NCBI GenBank assembly: GCA_002393725.1
Contig: DGTJ01000050.1
Coordinates: 20,700-29,836, forward strand
From: Prevotella sp. UBA4339
GTDB taxonomy: Bacteria > Bacteroidota > Bacteroidia > Bacteroidales > Bacteroidaceae
Direction: 5' to 3'
Length of the DNA stretch: 9,137 nt
Shown: positions 1-5,964 of the stretch, one piece after another
Layout: every line of letters starts with the position of its first letter
Position numbering within the stretch: position 1 is the stretch's first letter
Made by a program: the position numbers and the translations under genes
The notes under the pieces: model-generated
The model's database searches: none
What the model was told of the DNA's origin: nothing
The model's input: only the letters and a program-made list of their open reading frames with translations

Positions 1-1095
1 CGCAGGATGCTGGCAGCCAAACTCGTACTCTCCTATCCCGTATGGAAGGGTGAACTGAGCGTGGGAACCGAGACCACCAACACCCACAGTACAGGCATCA
101 GCCAGAACGAAGAAGGATGGGTGCCTGCCTCCGACACACGTATCAAGGAGAGCAACACAGCAGGATTTGCGGAATACCAACTACAGTTGGGGAACTGGAG
201 CCTCGATGCTGGTCTGCGCTATGAGCACGTAAGCACCGACTACGAGTCGTTCGGCATCCACCAGCCAGAGCCGAGCCGTACTTACAATGACCTGTTCCCT
301 AATGTATCGGCAGGCTGGCAAAAAGACAAGTGGGGTGCGCAACTAAGTTACAACAAGCGCATCAGCCGCCCCAGTTACCACTCGCTGAGCAGTTATGTGC
401 AGTACGATAACCGCTATCAGGTGGAGGGCGGTAATCCGATGCTTCGCCCCACCATCCGTCAGGACATTGACCTCAACATCACTTATTCCTGGCTAAGTCT
501 TGAGGCGGGCTACGAGCACAACCGCGACAAGATCCTGCACAGTAGCAATCGCTACCAGGAGGGCAAGGATATCATCATGTGGCGCCATGAGAACTTTCCT
601 AAGTATGAGTGCCTTCACGCCTCGCTCGTGGCCTCGCCCAAATGGGGCTTCTATAGCCCGACGCTCACCCTCGGCTACTTCCAGCAGTTATTCGACGCAA
701 AGCCTTTTGGCATCAGCCACAACCTTGAGAAGCCGGAATGGACGGTGAACCTCCGCAATTGGTTTACCATCGGCAAGACGGCCAAGGCGATGGTCTATCT
801 GCACTATGCCACGAGCCACGACTATGGCTTCAGTCGCTGGCACCACCAATTTAACGTGAACGCCCGTCTGCAGAAGAAGTTTCTGAAAGGACAGCTGACG
901 GCAGCCCTCTTTGCCAACGACATCTTCCGCACACTTCGCGACAAGTGGGACGGCTACTATCCCGCGGAGATATTGACCCGCGATGCCTACCAGCATAGTC
1001 AGGAGATAGGCATGTATCTGCAATACAACTTCAACGCCACCCGCTCGAAGTACAAGGGCACCGGAGCCGGCAATGCAGAGAAGAGCAGGCTGTAG
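1..1095 (+). CDS. Outer-membrane beta-barrel / TonB-dependent-receptor-like protein, 3' part
   Basis: This is the C-terminal 364 residues of a large outer-membrane barrel protein. The frame is open through base 1, so the ATG at base 7 is an internal Met and the true start lies left of the window. The sequence alternates short amphipathic beta strands rich in Trp, Tyr and Phe with polar loops. It contains the family signature of the Bacteroidetes 'outer membrane protein beta-barrel' group: YNKRISRPSY near residues 117-126, then GGNPMLRP about 20 residues later. It ends in a barrel-closing strand (LQYNFNAT) and a basic tail, GTGAGNAEKSRL. No plug or carboxypeptidase-like N-terminal domain is visible because of truncation, so the ligand cannot be named. 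The 72 bases encoding its last 23 residues and stop recur after hipT, and a shorter scrap recurs after the second hipB copy. The family call is firm; active TonB-dependent import is inferred. Confidence 0.85.
   Translation, partial: RRMLAAKLVLSYPVWKGELSVGTETTNTHSTGISQNEEGWVPASDTRIKESNTAGFAEYQLQLGNWSLDAGLRYEHVSTDYESFGIHQPEPSRTYNDLFPNVSAGWQKDKWGAQLSYNKRISRPSYHSLSSYVQYDNRYQVEGGNPMLRPTIRQDIDLNITYSWLSLEAGYEHNRDKILHSSNRYQEGKDIIMWRHENFPKYECLHASLVASPKWGFYSPTLTLGYFQQLFDAKPFGISHNLEKPEWTVNLRNWFTIGKTAKAMVYLHYATSHDYGFSRWHHQFNVNARLQKKFLKGQLTAALFANDIFRTLRDKWDGYYPAEILTRDAYQHSQEIGMYLQYNFNATRSKYKGTGAGNAEKSRL
1039..1074 (+). repeat. 36-bp direct repeat, left copy (in receptor 3' end)
   Basis: These 36 bases, coding the TRSKYKGTGAGN stretch of the receptor tail, are identical to 2745-2780. 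The similarity continues in both directions to cover 1024-1095 against 2730-2801, and both copies end in the same EKSRL-stop. The pair flanks the entire hipBST module. Confidence 0.9.
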
Positions 1096-1111
1096 CGATT
1101 CAGCTAATGAA

Positions 1112-1192
1112 AATCACATTTTATTGCGATTTTGCTTGGCAGTTTGGAATTTATTTCCTATCTTTGCTGCAAAATCGCAATATAATGGGATT
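1112..1192 (+). promoter_or_regulatory. Long inverted repeat around the hipB promoter (probable HipB operators)
   Basis: The left arm (1112-1135) and right arm (1169-1192) are 24 bases each and complementary apart from two positions. The cores are TTGCGATTTTGC and GCAAAATCGCAA. The 33-bp gap between them holds exactly the -33 and -7 promoter elements, and the right arm ends one base before the hipB ATG. HipB-family repressors bind paired inverted sites over their own promoter, so these arms are the natural autoregulatory operators. Binding itself is inferred. The second copy (7165-7245) is a perfect repeat. Confidence 0.75.
1136..1166 (+). promoter_or_regulatory. hipBST promoter, Bacteroidetes type
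   Basis: A -33 TTG (1136-1138) is followed after 20 bp by a -7 TATCTTTG (1159-1166), matching the TAnnTTTG consensus of Bacteroidetes. Transcription would start near 1173, inside the right operator arm, leaving a leader of about 20 nt before the hipB ATG at 1193. Confidence 0.75.
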
Positions 1193-1414
1193 ATGACGCA
1201 GAAGGAAATTGGAAATGCCGTTAAAGAGAGGCGTAAGAAGTTAGGGGTGAACCAGCAGACACTTGCAGAACTGGCCGGTGTGGCAGTCAACACAGTGGTC
1301 GCCATAGAGCGTGGCGAGGGGAATCCGCAGTTAGGAACATTACTCACAATCCTTGACACCTTGGGGCTACAGGCATATATTAACATTAAGCAGTTGGAAT
1401 ATGAGACAATGTAA
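1193..1414 (+). CDS. hipB: HipB-type Xre-family antitoxin/repressor
   Basis: A 73-residue helix-turn-helix protein. The core at residues about 8-55 has the Cro/Xre pattern: VKERRKKLGVNQQTLAELAGV, the recognition-helix segment VAVNTVVAIERGEGNP, then LGTLLTILDTLGL. The C-terminal QAYINIKQLEYETM can form the dimerising beta strand found in HipB proteins. The frame is open further upstream, to an ATG at 1073, but that start lies inside the receptor gene and before the promoter, so the ATG at 1193, directly after the operator arm, is chosen. The last 14 bases overlap the start of hipS, indicating translational coupling. It probably represses its own promoter through the flanking inverted repeat. 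In tripartite HipBST modules HipB is mainly the DNA-binding subunit, with HipS as the neutraliser. A second copy at 7246 is truncated. Confidence 0.9.
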   Translation: MTQKEIGNAVKERRKKLGVNQQTLAELAGVAVNTVVAIERGEGNPQLGTLLTILDTLGLQAYINIKQLEYETM

Positions 1415-1709
1415 GGTTTACGTTCACGATACCGAAGCAGGCATCCTGCAGGAGACAGACGACAGGGAGTATATCTTTACCTACGGTGAGAATTACGATG
1501 GTGAGCCCGTGTGCCTAGCCATGCCAGTAAGACACGAGCCTTACCGTTCCAGTCACCTATTCCCCTATTTCTTCAATATGCTCTCTGAGGGGGCAAACCG
1601 ACAAGTACAGTCGATGCTGCTGCATATCGACGAGAAAGACGATTTTGGTATTATGCTGGCTACGGCACAAAGTGATACCATCGGAGCAGTAACAGTAAAA
1701 CCCATCTGA
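1401..1709 (+). CDS. hipS: HipS-like protein (stand-alone HipA N-terminal subdomain)
   Basis: This 102-residue protein corresponds only to the N-terminal subdomain of HipA (couple_hipA type). Landmarks are MRQCKVYVHD at the start, LAMPVRHEPY around residues 41-50, LFPYFFNMLSEGANRQV, a DDFGIML segment, and the end DTIGAVTVKPI. All of these are hallmark stretches of HipA N-terminal domains, including the family's 'LFP..F..L.EG.NR' and 'DTIGAV' patterns. It starts within the end of hipB, with a 14-bp overlap, and stops 2 nt before the hipT ATG. Classical HipA carries this region fused to the kinase; here it is a separate gene in another frame. In the Escherichia coli O127 HipBST system the equivalent HipS neutralises the HipT toxin, so an antitoxin role is likely here, by family. 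An earlier ATG at 1353 would lie within hipB and is not needed. Confidence 0.85.
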   Translation: MRQCKVYVHDTEAGILQETDDREYIFTYGENYDGEPVCLAMPVRHEPYRSSHLFPYFFNMLSEGANRQVQSMLLHIDEKDDFGIMLATAQSDTIGAVTVKPI

Positions 1710-1711
1710 AT

Positions 1712-2713
1712 ATGGAAGAAATCAACGTATGTCCTTCAACATTACAGGAAGGTTTTTCCACATATTCGCCAACGGCTCTGAAGTCACTGTTTGACGGGCA
1801 AAAGATATCCCACATTCTAGACTTTTGCAGTCCCAACGCCGATAGTTCTGACAAAGAAGCCTATCTGAAAAATGTAGGCCGCATCTCACTTTCCGGTGTC
1901 CAGCCCAAGGCCAGTCTGATAGTCAAAAGTAATCAGTTAGTAAAGCCAGCAGAAGATGAACGCGGAACTTATATCCTAAAGCCTGCTCCAACATTCTATA
2001 CGCTATATGATCGTAAATACTGCCCTGCCAATGAGCATCTCACTATGCAGTTAGCCTCACAAGTCTTTCATATAGAGACTGCGGCCAACGGGCTATGCTT
2101 TTTCCGTGATGGCGAGGCAGCCTATATCTGTCGCCGCTTTGATGTTGGACCAGACGGTCACAAATACCAGCAAGAGGACTTTGCCTCATTGGCAGGGTTA
2201 ACCAATGCCAATGGAGGCAGCGACTTCAAATACAGCAATCTAAGTTATGAGGAGTGTGCCGACATCATTCGCAAGTATGTAAAGGCTGCACCTGTTGAAA
2301 TATTGAAGTTCTTCCGTATCGTGGTGTTTAATTATCTGACCCTCAACGACGACGCACACCTGAAAAACTTCTCACTGATCAATCGAGGTGATGGTGAGTA
2401 TCATCTGGCTCCTGCCTATGACCTTATCAACACCAGCCTTCATCTGGGCATACCTCGCATTTTTGCCCTTGACAAAGGATTGTTCAAAGAAGGTATGCAA
2501 CTGTCTGATACAAGTTCTATCGGGCGGAAGGAGTTTGAAGAATTTGGCCATCGCATAGGTCTGGCTTCACGATTAATCAAGCGTGAACTGGATGTTTTTG
2601 CGGCTGAGTACCCTTTGGCAAAGGAGTTGATTGACCGTTCGTTCCTCTCTGATTCCCTAAAACGAAGTTATTGGCTGTCGTACAAATACCGTAGAAAGAC
2701 ATTGACATTTTAG
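1712..2713 (+). CDS. hipT: HipT-like serine/threonine kinase toxin
   Basis: A 333-residue HipA-fold kinase, about the length of known HipT proteins and shorter than full HipA (about 440). The Gly-rich loop region reads RISLSGVQPKAS (residues 57-68) and contains the two serines S59 and S61 in an SxS arrangement like the autophosphorylation sites of E. coli HipT. ILKPAP supplies the ATP-binding lysine, then come NEH and CRRFD. The catalytic loop is NDDAHLKNFSL, and the metal-binding Asp lies in APAYDLIN. All key kinase residues are present, so the enzyme looks active. HipA phosphorylates glutamyl-tRNA synthetase and E. coli HipT phosphorylates tryptophanyl-tRNA synthetase; the target here is unknown. 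It is translated 2 nt after hipS. No terminator follows; instead a receptor-gene remnant and a hairpin do. Confidence 0.87.
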   Translation: MEEINVCPSTLQEGFSTYSPTALKSLFDGQKISHILDFCSPNADSSDKEAYLKNVGRISLSGVQPKASLIVKSNQLVKPAEDERGTYILKPAPTFYTLYDRKYCPANEHLTMQLASQVFHIETAANGLCFFRDGEAAYICRRFDVGPDGHKYQQEDFASLAGLTNANGGSDFKYSNLSYEECADIIRKYVKAAPVEILKFFRIVVFNYLTLNDDAHLKNFSLINRGDGEYHLAPAYDLINTSLHLGIPRIFALDKGLFKEGMQLSDTSSIGRKEFEEFGHRIGLASRLIKRELDVFAAEYPLAKELIDRSFLSDSLKRSYWLSYKYRRKTLTF

Positions 2714-2729
2714 TAAGAATGTTCTGCCA

Positions 2730-2801
2730 TACAACGTCAGCGCTACCCGCTCGAAGTACAAGGGCACCGGAGCCGGCAATTCCGAGAAGAGCCGACTGTG
2801 A
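2730..2801 (+). pseudogene. Remnant of receptor-gene 3' end (second copy)
   Basis: The frame reads YNVSATRSKYKGTGAGNSEKSRL-stop without a start codon, almost the same as the last 23 residues of the receptor at 1024-1095 (three replacements: F to V, N to S, A to S). A 36-bp core (2745-2780) is identical to 1039-1074. It begins about 16 nt after the hipT stop. It looks like a residual gene end from insertion of hipBST at, or exchange between, receptor genes of one family. It is not an independent gene. Confidence 0.85.
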
Positions 2802-2803
2802 AG

Positions 2804-2838
2804 ATTATACAAAATTGCGTTACGCAGATTTGTATAAT
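2804..2838. promoter_or_regulatory. Extended hairpin/inverted repeat between hipT and the leftward operon
   Basis: Arms ATTATACAAA (2804-2813) and TTTGTATAAT (2829-2838) are perfectly complementary. Inside them lies a second short stem, TGCG/CGCA, with a TTA loop and one mismatch plus one G-T pair between the stems. No T-run follows on either strand, so it is not a classic terminator. It sits between convergent transcription units, 2 bp after the receptor remnant. The arms share ATTATA and TTGCG words with the hip operators, so a diverged operator is possible. Role unknown. Confidence 0.5.
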
Positions 2839-2955
2839 TGAGATATTACTATCTTTCCTCTATTACTGGCTGAACAAGAAATAGAATCCTATCGAGAATC
2901 ATGCAACACTTTCACTTTGTAGGCAGAGACATATAAGCATAACAACTTGCCCTTG

Positions 2956-3543
2956 TTAGTCCTCATTCGCATCGAATATCTCTGGCGGGAAACGAATCTC
3001 ATCCTCAGGGTCATCAAGATACTCGTCGTAATGGTCTTGAAAGTAGGATGCTTCGTCAGCAATACGATTAATGCCACGTCTTCTTACTTCTTGCATTTGC
3101 CTGATAATTGCTTTGCGATGTGCCACCACATAATCATACATCTGCTGAGTAGAGGTCAATCTCTCGTTGCAATACCATTCAAAATGTCCACTGATGTCTG
3201 GCCAGTCATGGTGCCGCTTTACTAACAGATTATCACCCGATTTCCCAACCACTTCAAAGACTTCATCCTCCATTTCATAGCCAGGCTCAATGTCTATCGT
3301 ATAGAAATATTTGCCTAAATCCAAAGGCCAGTCTTGTAGCGACTTCACATTTCGAGCCTTTGTATCATTTGGTATGGCTACTTCTTTCTGTTCAGTTTTG
3401 GCTACAGTCATGGTTTTCCTCCTTGCCCTTTGCTCTGGCTTACCACTACCTGACGACATCAGGTAGTGGTAGCCAAGCATGTAAAGGACAAAGAATAATG
3501 CAATGCTTCCCCAAACAATCCTATCTTCATTCCGTTTCGTCAT
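2956..3543 (-). CDS. Single-pass membrane protein of unknown function
   Basis: A 195-residue protein starting MTKRNEDR. This ATG is chosen because it lies 2 nt after the upstream gene's stop; an earlier in-frame ATG at 3594 would overlap that gene. Residues about 9-28 (IVWGSIALFFVLYMLGYHYL) form one hydrophobic segment flanked by basic and polar residues, so the protein is probably an N-in membrane anchor with the rest soluble. A basic linker (EQRARRK) follows. The C-terminal region is rich in Trp, Tyr, His and acidic residues and ends in a strongly acidic tail (DDPEDEIRF...DANED). No catalytic motif is recognised. It is the last gene of the tight leftward cluster, so it may place the GIY-YIG protein or its partners at the membrane, which is inference only. 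Confidence 0.7.
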   Translation of the reverse strand: MTKRNEDRIVWGSIALFFVLYMLGYHYLMSSGSGKPEQRARRKTMTVAKTEQKEVAIPNDTKARNVKSLQDWPLDLGKYFYTIDIEPGYEMEDEVFEVVGKSGDNLLVKRHHDWPDISGHFEWYCNERLTSTQQMYDYVVAHRKAIIRQMQEVRRRGINRIADEASYFQDHYDEYLDDPEDEIRFPPEIFDANED

Positions 3544-3545
3544 TA

Positions 3546-4043
3546 TTAATTTCTTCGATTCGCAAAGGGACGTTTGTTGCCATGCTGTTTGCAAAAGTTG
3601 GCTATCATCGCATTTTCAACACAGCAAGGTTCCTCATCGAAAAGGATTCGCCAGCAAACAACTAAATCAAGAGCATCTGACAGTTGCCATATACTACGGC
3701 CTCCGCCATGTGCAGCCTTTTTGCCTTTGCCAAATCTAATGTAGGTACTTAGACGTTTATGCAGCCCTGTCTTTTGATCAGAACCGCCAGCTTTTCCGAT
3801 ATAGACTATATGCGTTCCCTCTACCCATTCTTTTTCCAGTTCTGTCTTCGAGTAACTGGGATACTTCTCTTCCTGACAATCGAAAGGTCTCTTTTCGAGA
3901 ATCTTTGGACGTTCTTCTTTTTCACGAAGCACAACATACACCCCCATCTCTTTAGGTATGTCCCTGCAACTCATCATTAATTCACGGACGGTCTTGAATC
4001 CCTCAAAACCTTGCTCAATTAGTTTTTGTTTGTCTTTATTCAT
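3546..4043 (-). CDS. GIY-YIG family nuclease-like protein
   Basis: A 165-residue protein with a GIY-YIG-type core. GVYVV at residues 34-38 serves as the 'GIY' strand and YIGKAGG at 81-87 as the 'YIG' strand. The helix GLHKRLSTY holds the expected catalytic Arg (R97). CVENAMIANF holds the metal-binding Glu (E143), and a terminal PFANRR segment follows. GIY-YIG domains cleave DNA in repair enzymes, homing endonucleases, restriction enzymes and mobile elements, using one metal ion. All key residues are present, so it may be active. The spacing between the GVY and YIG strands is about 42 residues, unusually long, and filled by a charged segment. Its ATG overlaps the preceding stop codon as ATGA, and the next gene begins 2 nt after its own stop. 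The family call is good; its substrate is unknown. Confidence 0.75.
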   Translation of the reverse strand: MNKDKQKLIEQGFEGFKTVRELMMSCRDIPKEMGVYVVLREKEERPKILEKRPFDCQEEKYPSYSKTELEKEWVEGTHIVYIGKAGGSDQKTGLHKRLSTYIRFGKGKKAAHGGGRSIWQLSDALDLVVCWRILFDEEPCCVENAMIANFCKQHGNKRPFANRRN

Positions 4044-4912
4044 AGCTCAAAAGTTTCTTTGTCTTGTAAAGCGCACCAATGCAATATGTTCAAGAGATTA
4101 AGAATTAAGGACTTGTTTAAATATGGAACTCTACCATCTCTTATTGATTTCTTTGTTAATGTCATTCCCTTTTCATGGGAACCATCATTAGCCACCTCGC
4201 AGCAGAAGTGAAAACTCCTTGTAATATGCGGTGGAATGGTTATCATTCTATTCTTGTCTTTTTTATGCATTTCTATCTCATATTGCCTTTTTTCTTCAAG
4301 CCTATGACTGATGTCTTTATATGACAAATTGTATTTTTTGAATATTTCAGACGTCTCCAGCCATTCAAGCAAACCTCTGCAAGTATTAGGAATGGTAACA
4401 TCCTTCTCCATCTCTTTAGGGGGAAACTCAAGATTTTCCAACAATTTAACAAAATCAGGATGGTTACAGAAGGCACACGCATCTGCGTATTTATCCAAAA
4501 CATAATTCAGAGGACTATTGCTGACTTTTATACGAACAACTTCAAACAGTTCTTTGTGTTCTGTCATTATATTGTAATATCTTTCGTTGTCTGGTAGAAC
4601 GCTAAGTACAGCAGCTTTATTTCTCATTTCTCTAGTAGTTACAACAAACCATGGTATAGCCTTTCTATATTTTTTAATTGCATCAACAGCCCTATACAGA
4701 TTATTCACATTTGGTTTCTCATTTGGAAAAGTTTTGATTTCTGCATTTAATATTACTGCATCCCAACAAGTCTCTTTATCATCAAGATAGTGCCTACAAT
4801 CTGTCATACACTTACAGGTGGTAATCTCCAAATTATAAGTTTCGCCTTTTGATACAAATTTCAGCAAATCTTCATCACCATTATTCATCCAAAGAACTTT
4901 TATCTTATTCAT
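4040..4912 (-). CDS. Pseudo-receiver protein with C-terminal helical domain
   Basis: A 290-residue protein I cannot name. The N-terminal ~125 residues resemble a response-regulator receiver fold: strand IKVLWM at 4-9, WDAVILNAEIK at 50-60 in the place of the phospho-acceptor strand, and IPWFVVTTRE as a later strand. The acidic pair normally after strand 1 reads NN, and the expected phospho-Asp is N56, so phosphorylation seems lost. The C-terminal half is helical and carries PPKEMEKDV, a CCEVANDGSH motif and the ending PYLNKSLILNLLNILHWC, which looks like a conserved, possibly nucleic-acid- or partner-binding domain. It lies 16 nt after the methylase-like gene and overlaps the nuclease gene by 4 nt. 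It is read as a degenerate signalling or scaffold component; the receiver assignment rests on pattern, not on a search. Confidence 0.6.
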   Translation of the reverse strand: MNKIKVLWMNNGDEDLLKFVSKGETYNLEITTCKCMTDCRHYLDDKETCWDAVILNAEIKTFPNEKPNVNNLYRAVDAIKKYRKAIPWFVVTTREMRNKAAVLSVLPDNERYYNIMTEHKELFEVVRIKVSNSPLNYVLDKYADACAFCNHPDFVKLLENLEFPPKEMEKDVTIPNTCRGLLEWLETSEIFKKYNLSYKDISHRLEEKRQYEIEMHKKDKNRMITIPPHITRSFHFCCEVANDGSHEKGMTLTKKSIRDGRVPYLNKSLILNLLNILHWCALQDKETFEL

Positions 4913-4928
4913 AGCAATTCCTCCATCG

Positions 4929-5879
4929 TTATTTGTTAGAAGTCCTTTTAGAATCAGTCAAATGCGCAATTAAATCGTCTATTGGGACTGATGTTTTTGA
5001 GTATAATTCACTTCGCTCAATTTGCACTCGCCACATGTCGTTCCTAGTTATTCTGCGTGTGATAGGCAACTGACGCAGAATCTCTTCTTTTTCAAAGAGT
5101 TTAATAGCAACGTCATAATCTACCTGATAACCATCATTGGGAACAAGCAGCATTTTGTCATCCAAAGAAAGATTGTGAATATCCTCACAAGACCTAATAA
5201 TCAGAGGAGACAATTTCCCTATAGCAGAAAGAAGGATGGCGGGCTCATTCAATCCCGCAACATCTTTGGCGGCAATAGGATAACGAATATCAAATACATC
5301 AGCAATTAGGCATATCCCTTCTTCGCCATACCCCAACTTATGCAAATAGTCACTGGGATGTAGAGATTTTACATCACAAACAGGATAGATACACACTTGT
5401 TCATTCCAGCGGTCATCCAGTCCTTCGTCCATTGCATCAGGATTCATCTGAAATGCCAAATGGTACTCGCCTGGGAACATATCGTGAATGAGCAAATTGC
5501 AGACAGCTGCCATATCGGTCTCTTCAGAAATGTTCCATGCAGAGGCATCTACGAACTTGATGCTTCCTCTACGCCTACGCGTCACATCTATCAAAAGGAT
5601 AGCCACACGTTCGTTTTCATCAGTAGGCCAAGGAAGGGAGGTCGTGCAAACTGTATCAATAATATCTGCCTCAATGCACATCTTCCTGAACTCTTCCTGT
5701 TCTTTATTGTTCAGAACAGATGCTGGCACAGTCCAAAAGAACTGTTTGTTTTCTGGTAGTCCCTCAATACTTGCCTCTGCAAACGGTGTATCAAATGGTA
5801 CTGGAATCAAATTATATCCCACATTTGCGGCTAAATCTTTCAACAGCTGTTCCGTCACTTCAATGTTCATCTTGCTCAT
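4929..5879 (-). CDS. N6-adenine methylase-like protein lacking catalytic motifs
   Basis: A 316-residue protein whose first half resembles the region of type I HsdM / N-6 DNA methylases that follows the catalytic motif. QFFWTVPASVLNN (46-58) matches the 'vvP.gvL' strand, then EEFRKMCIEADIIDTVCTTSLPW matches 'R..L.e...l.aVi.LP', and VAILLIDV plus GSIKFVDAS (105-113) match 'ilvl.k' and 'v.fiDas'. CDVKSLHPSDYLHKL echoes the 'ei..nd..L.p.ryl' end of such enzymes. The SAM-binding motif and the NPPY/F catalytic motif are absent, and no upstream gene supplies them, so it should not methylate. A binding, sensing or scaffolding role is inferred. The start at 5879 follows a clear promoter (leader about 40 nt); Met4 is an alternative. 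It leads four closely packed genes. Confidence 0.55.
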   Translation of the reverse strand: MSKMNIEVTEQLLKDLAANVGYNLIPVPFDTPFAEASIEGLPENKQFFWTVPASVLNNKEQEEFRKMCIEADIIDTVCTTSLPWPTDENERVAILLIDVTRRRRGSIKFVDASAWNISEETDMAAVCNLLIHDMFPGEYHLAFQMNPDAMDEGLDDRWNEQVCIYPVCDVKSLHPSDYLHKLGYGEEGICLIADVFDIRYPIAAKDVAGLNEPAILLSAIGKLSPLIIRSCEDIHNLSLDDKMLLVPNDGYQVDYDVAIKLFEKEEILRQLPITRRITRNDMWRVQIERSELYSKTSVPIDDLIAHLTDSKRTSNK

Positions 5880-5924
5880 AACTCAAACGAATTTAAAAAT
5901 CCAACAAAAATAAATTAACGACTG

Positions 5925-5956
5925 CAAAGGTACGACCAAAACTTCTTCCCTGCAAA
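5925..5956 (-). promoter_or_regulatory. Promoter of the four-gene leftward operon
   Basis: Read leftward, a -33 TTTG (5956-5953) is followed after 20 bp by a -7 TACCTTTG (5932-5925), an excellent match to the Bacteroidetes consensus. It lies in the 85-bp gap between the WYL gene and the methylase-like gene, giving a leader of about 40 nt. The WYL protein from the gene just upstream is the likely regulator. A short inverted repeat AATTTA/TAAATT (5890-5895, 5911-5916) lies downstream, but is too AT-rich to call an operator. Confidence 0.72.
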
Positions 5957-5964
5957 CAATTTGA

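Larger units (their letters stand above)
1108..1435 (+). repeat. 328-bp hip repeat, copy 1 (promoter, hipB, hipS start)
   Basis: Aligned by eye against 7161-7488, this segment matches without indels and with 11 differences in 328 positions (96.6% identity). It begins 12 bp after the receptor stop codon and ends 12 codons into hipS. It carries the promoter, both operator arms and all of hipB. This is the intact version; copy 2 holds the damaging changes. Confidence 0.93.

Noticed and set aside
688..1023. 111-codon - strand open frame
   Set aside because: Shadow inside the receptor barrel gene, whose + frame shows clear beta-barrel family motifs.
1401..2713. hipS and hipT as one hipA gene broken by a frameshift
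   Set aside because: Both parts have proper stops and starts 2 nt apart, each matches a full domain, and lengths fit known stand-alone HipS and HipT proteins.
2901..2936. Small open frame beginning MQHFHFV
   Set aside because: Only 11 codons, no promoter at proper distance and no recognisable family; not enough to call a gene.
5488..5913. 141-codon + strand open frame
   Set aside because: Antisense shadow of the methylase-like gene, covering its promoter as well; composition is Ser/Cys-rich in the manner of non-coding frames.
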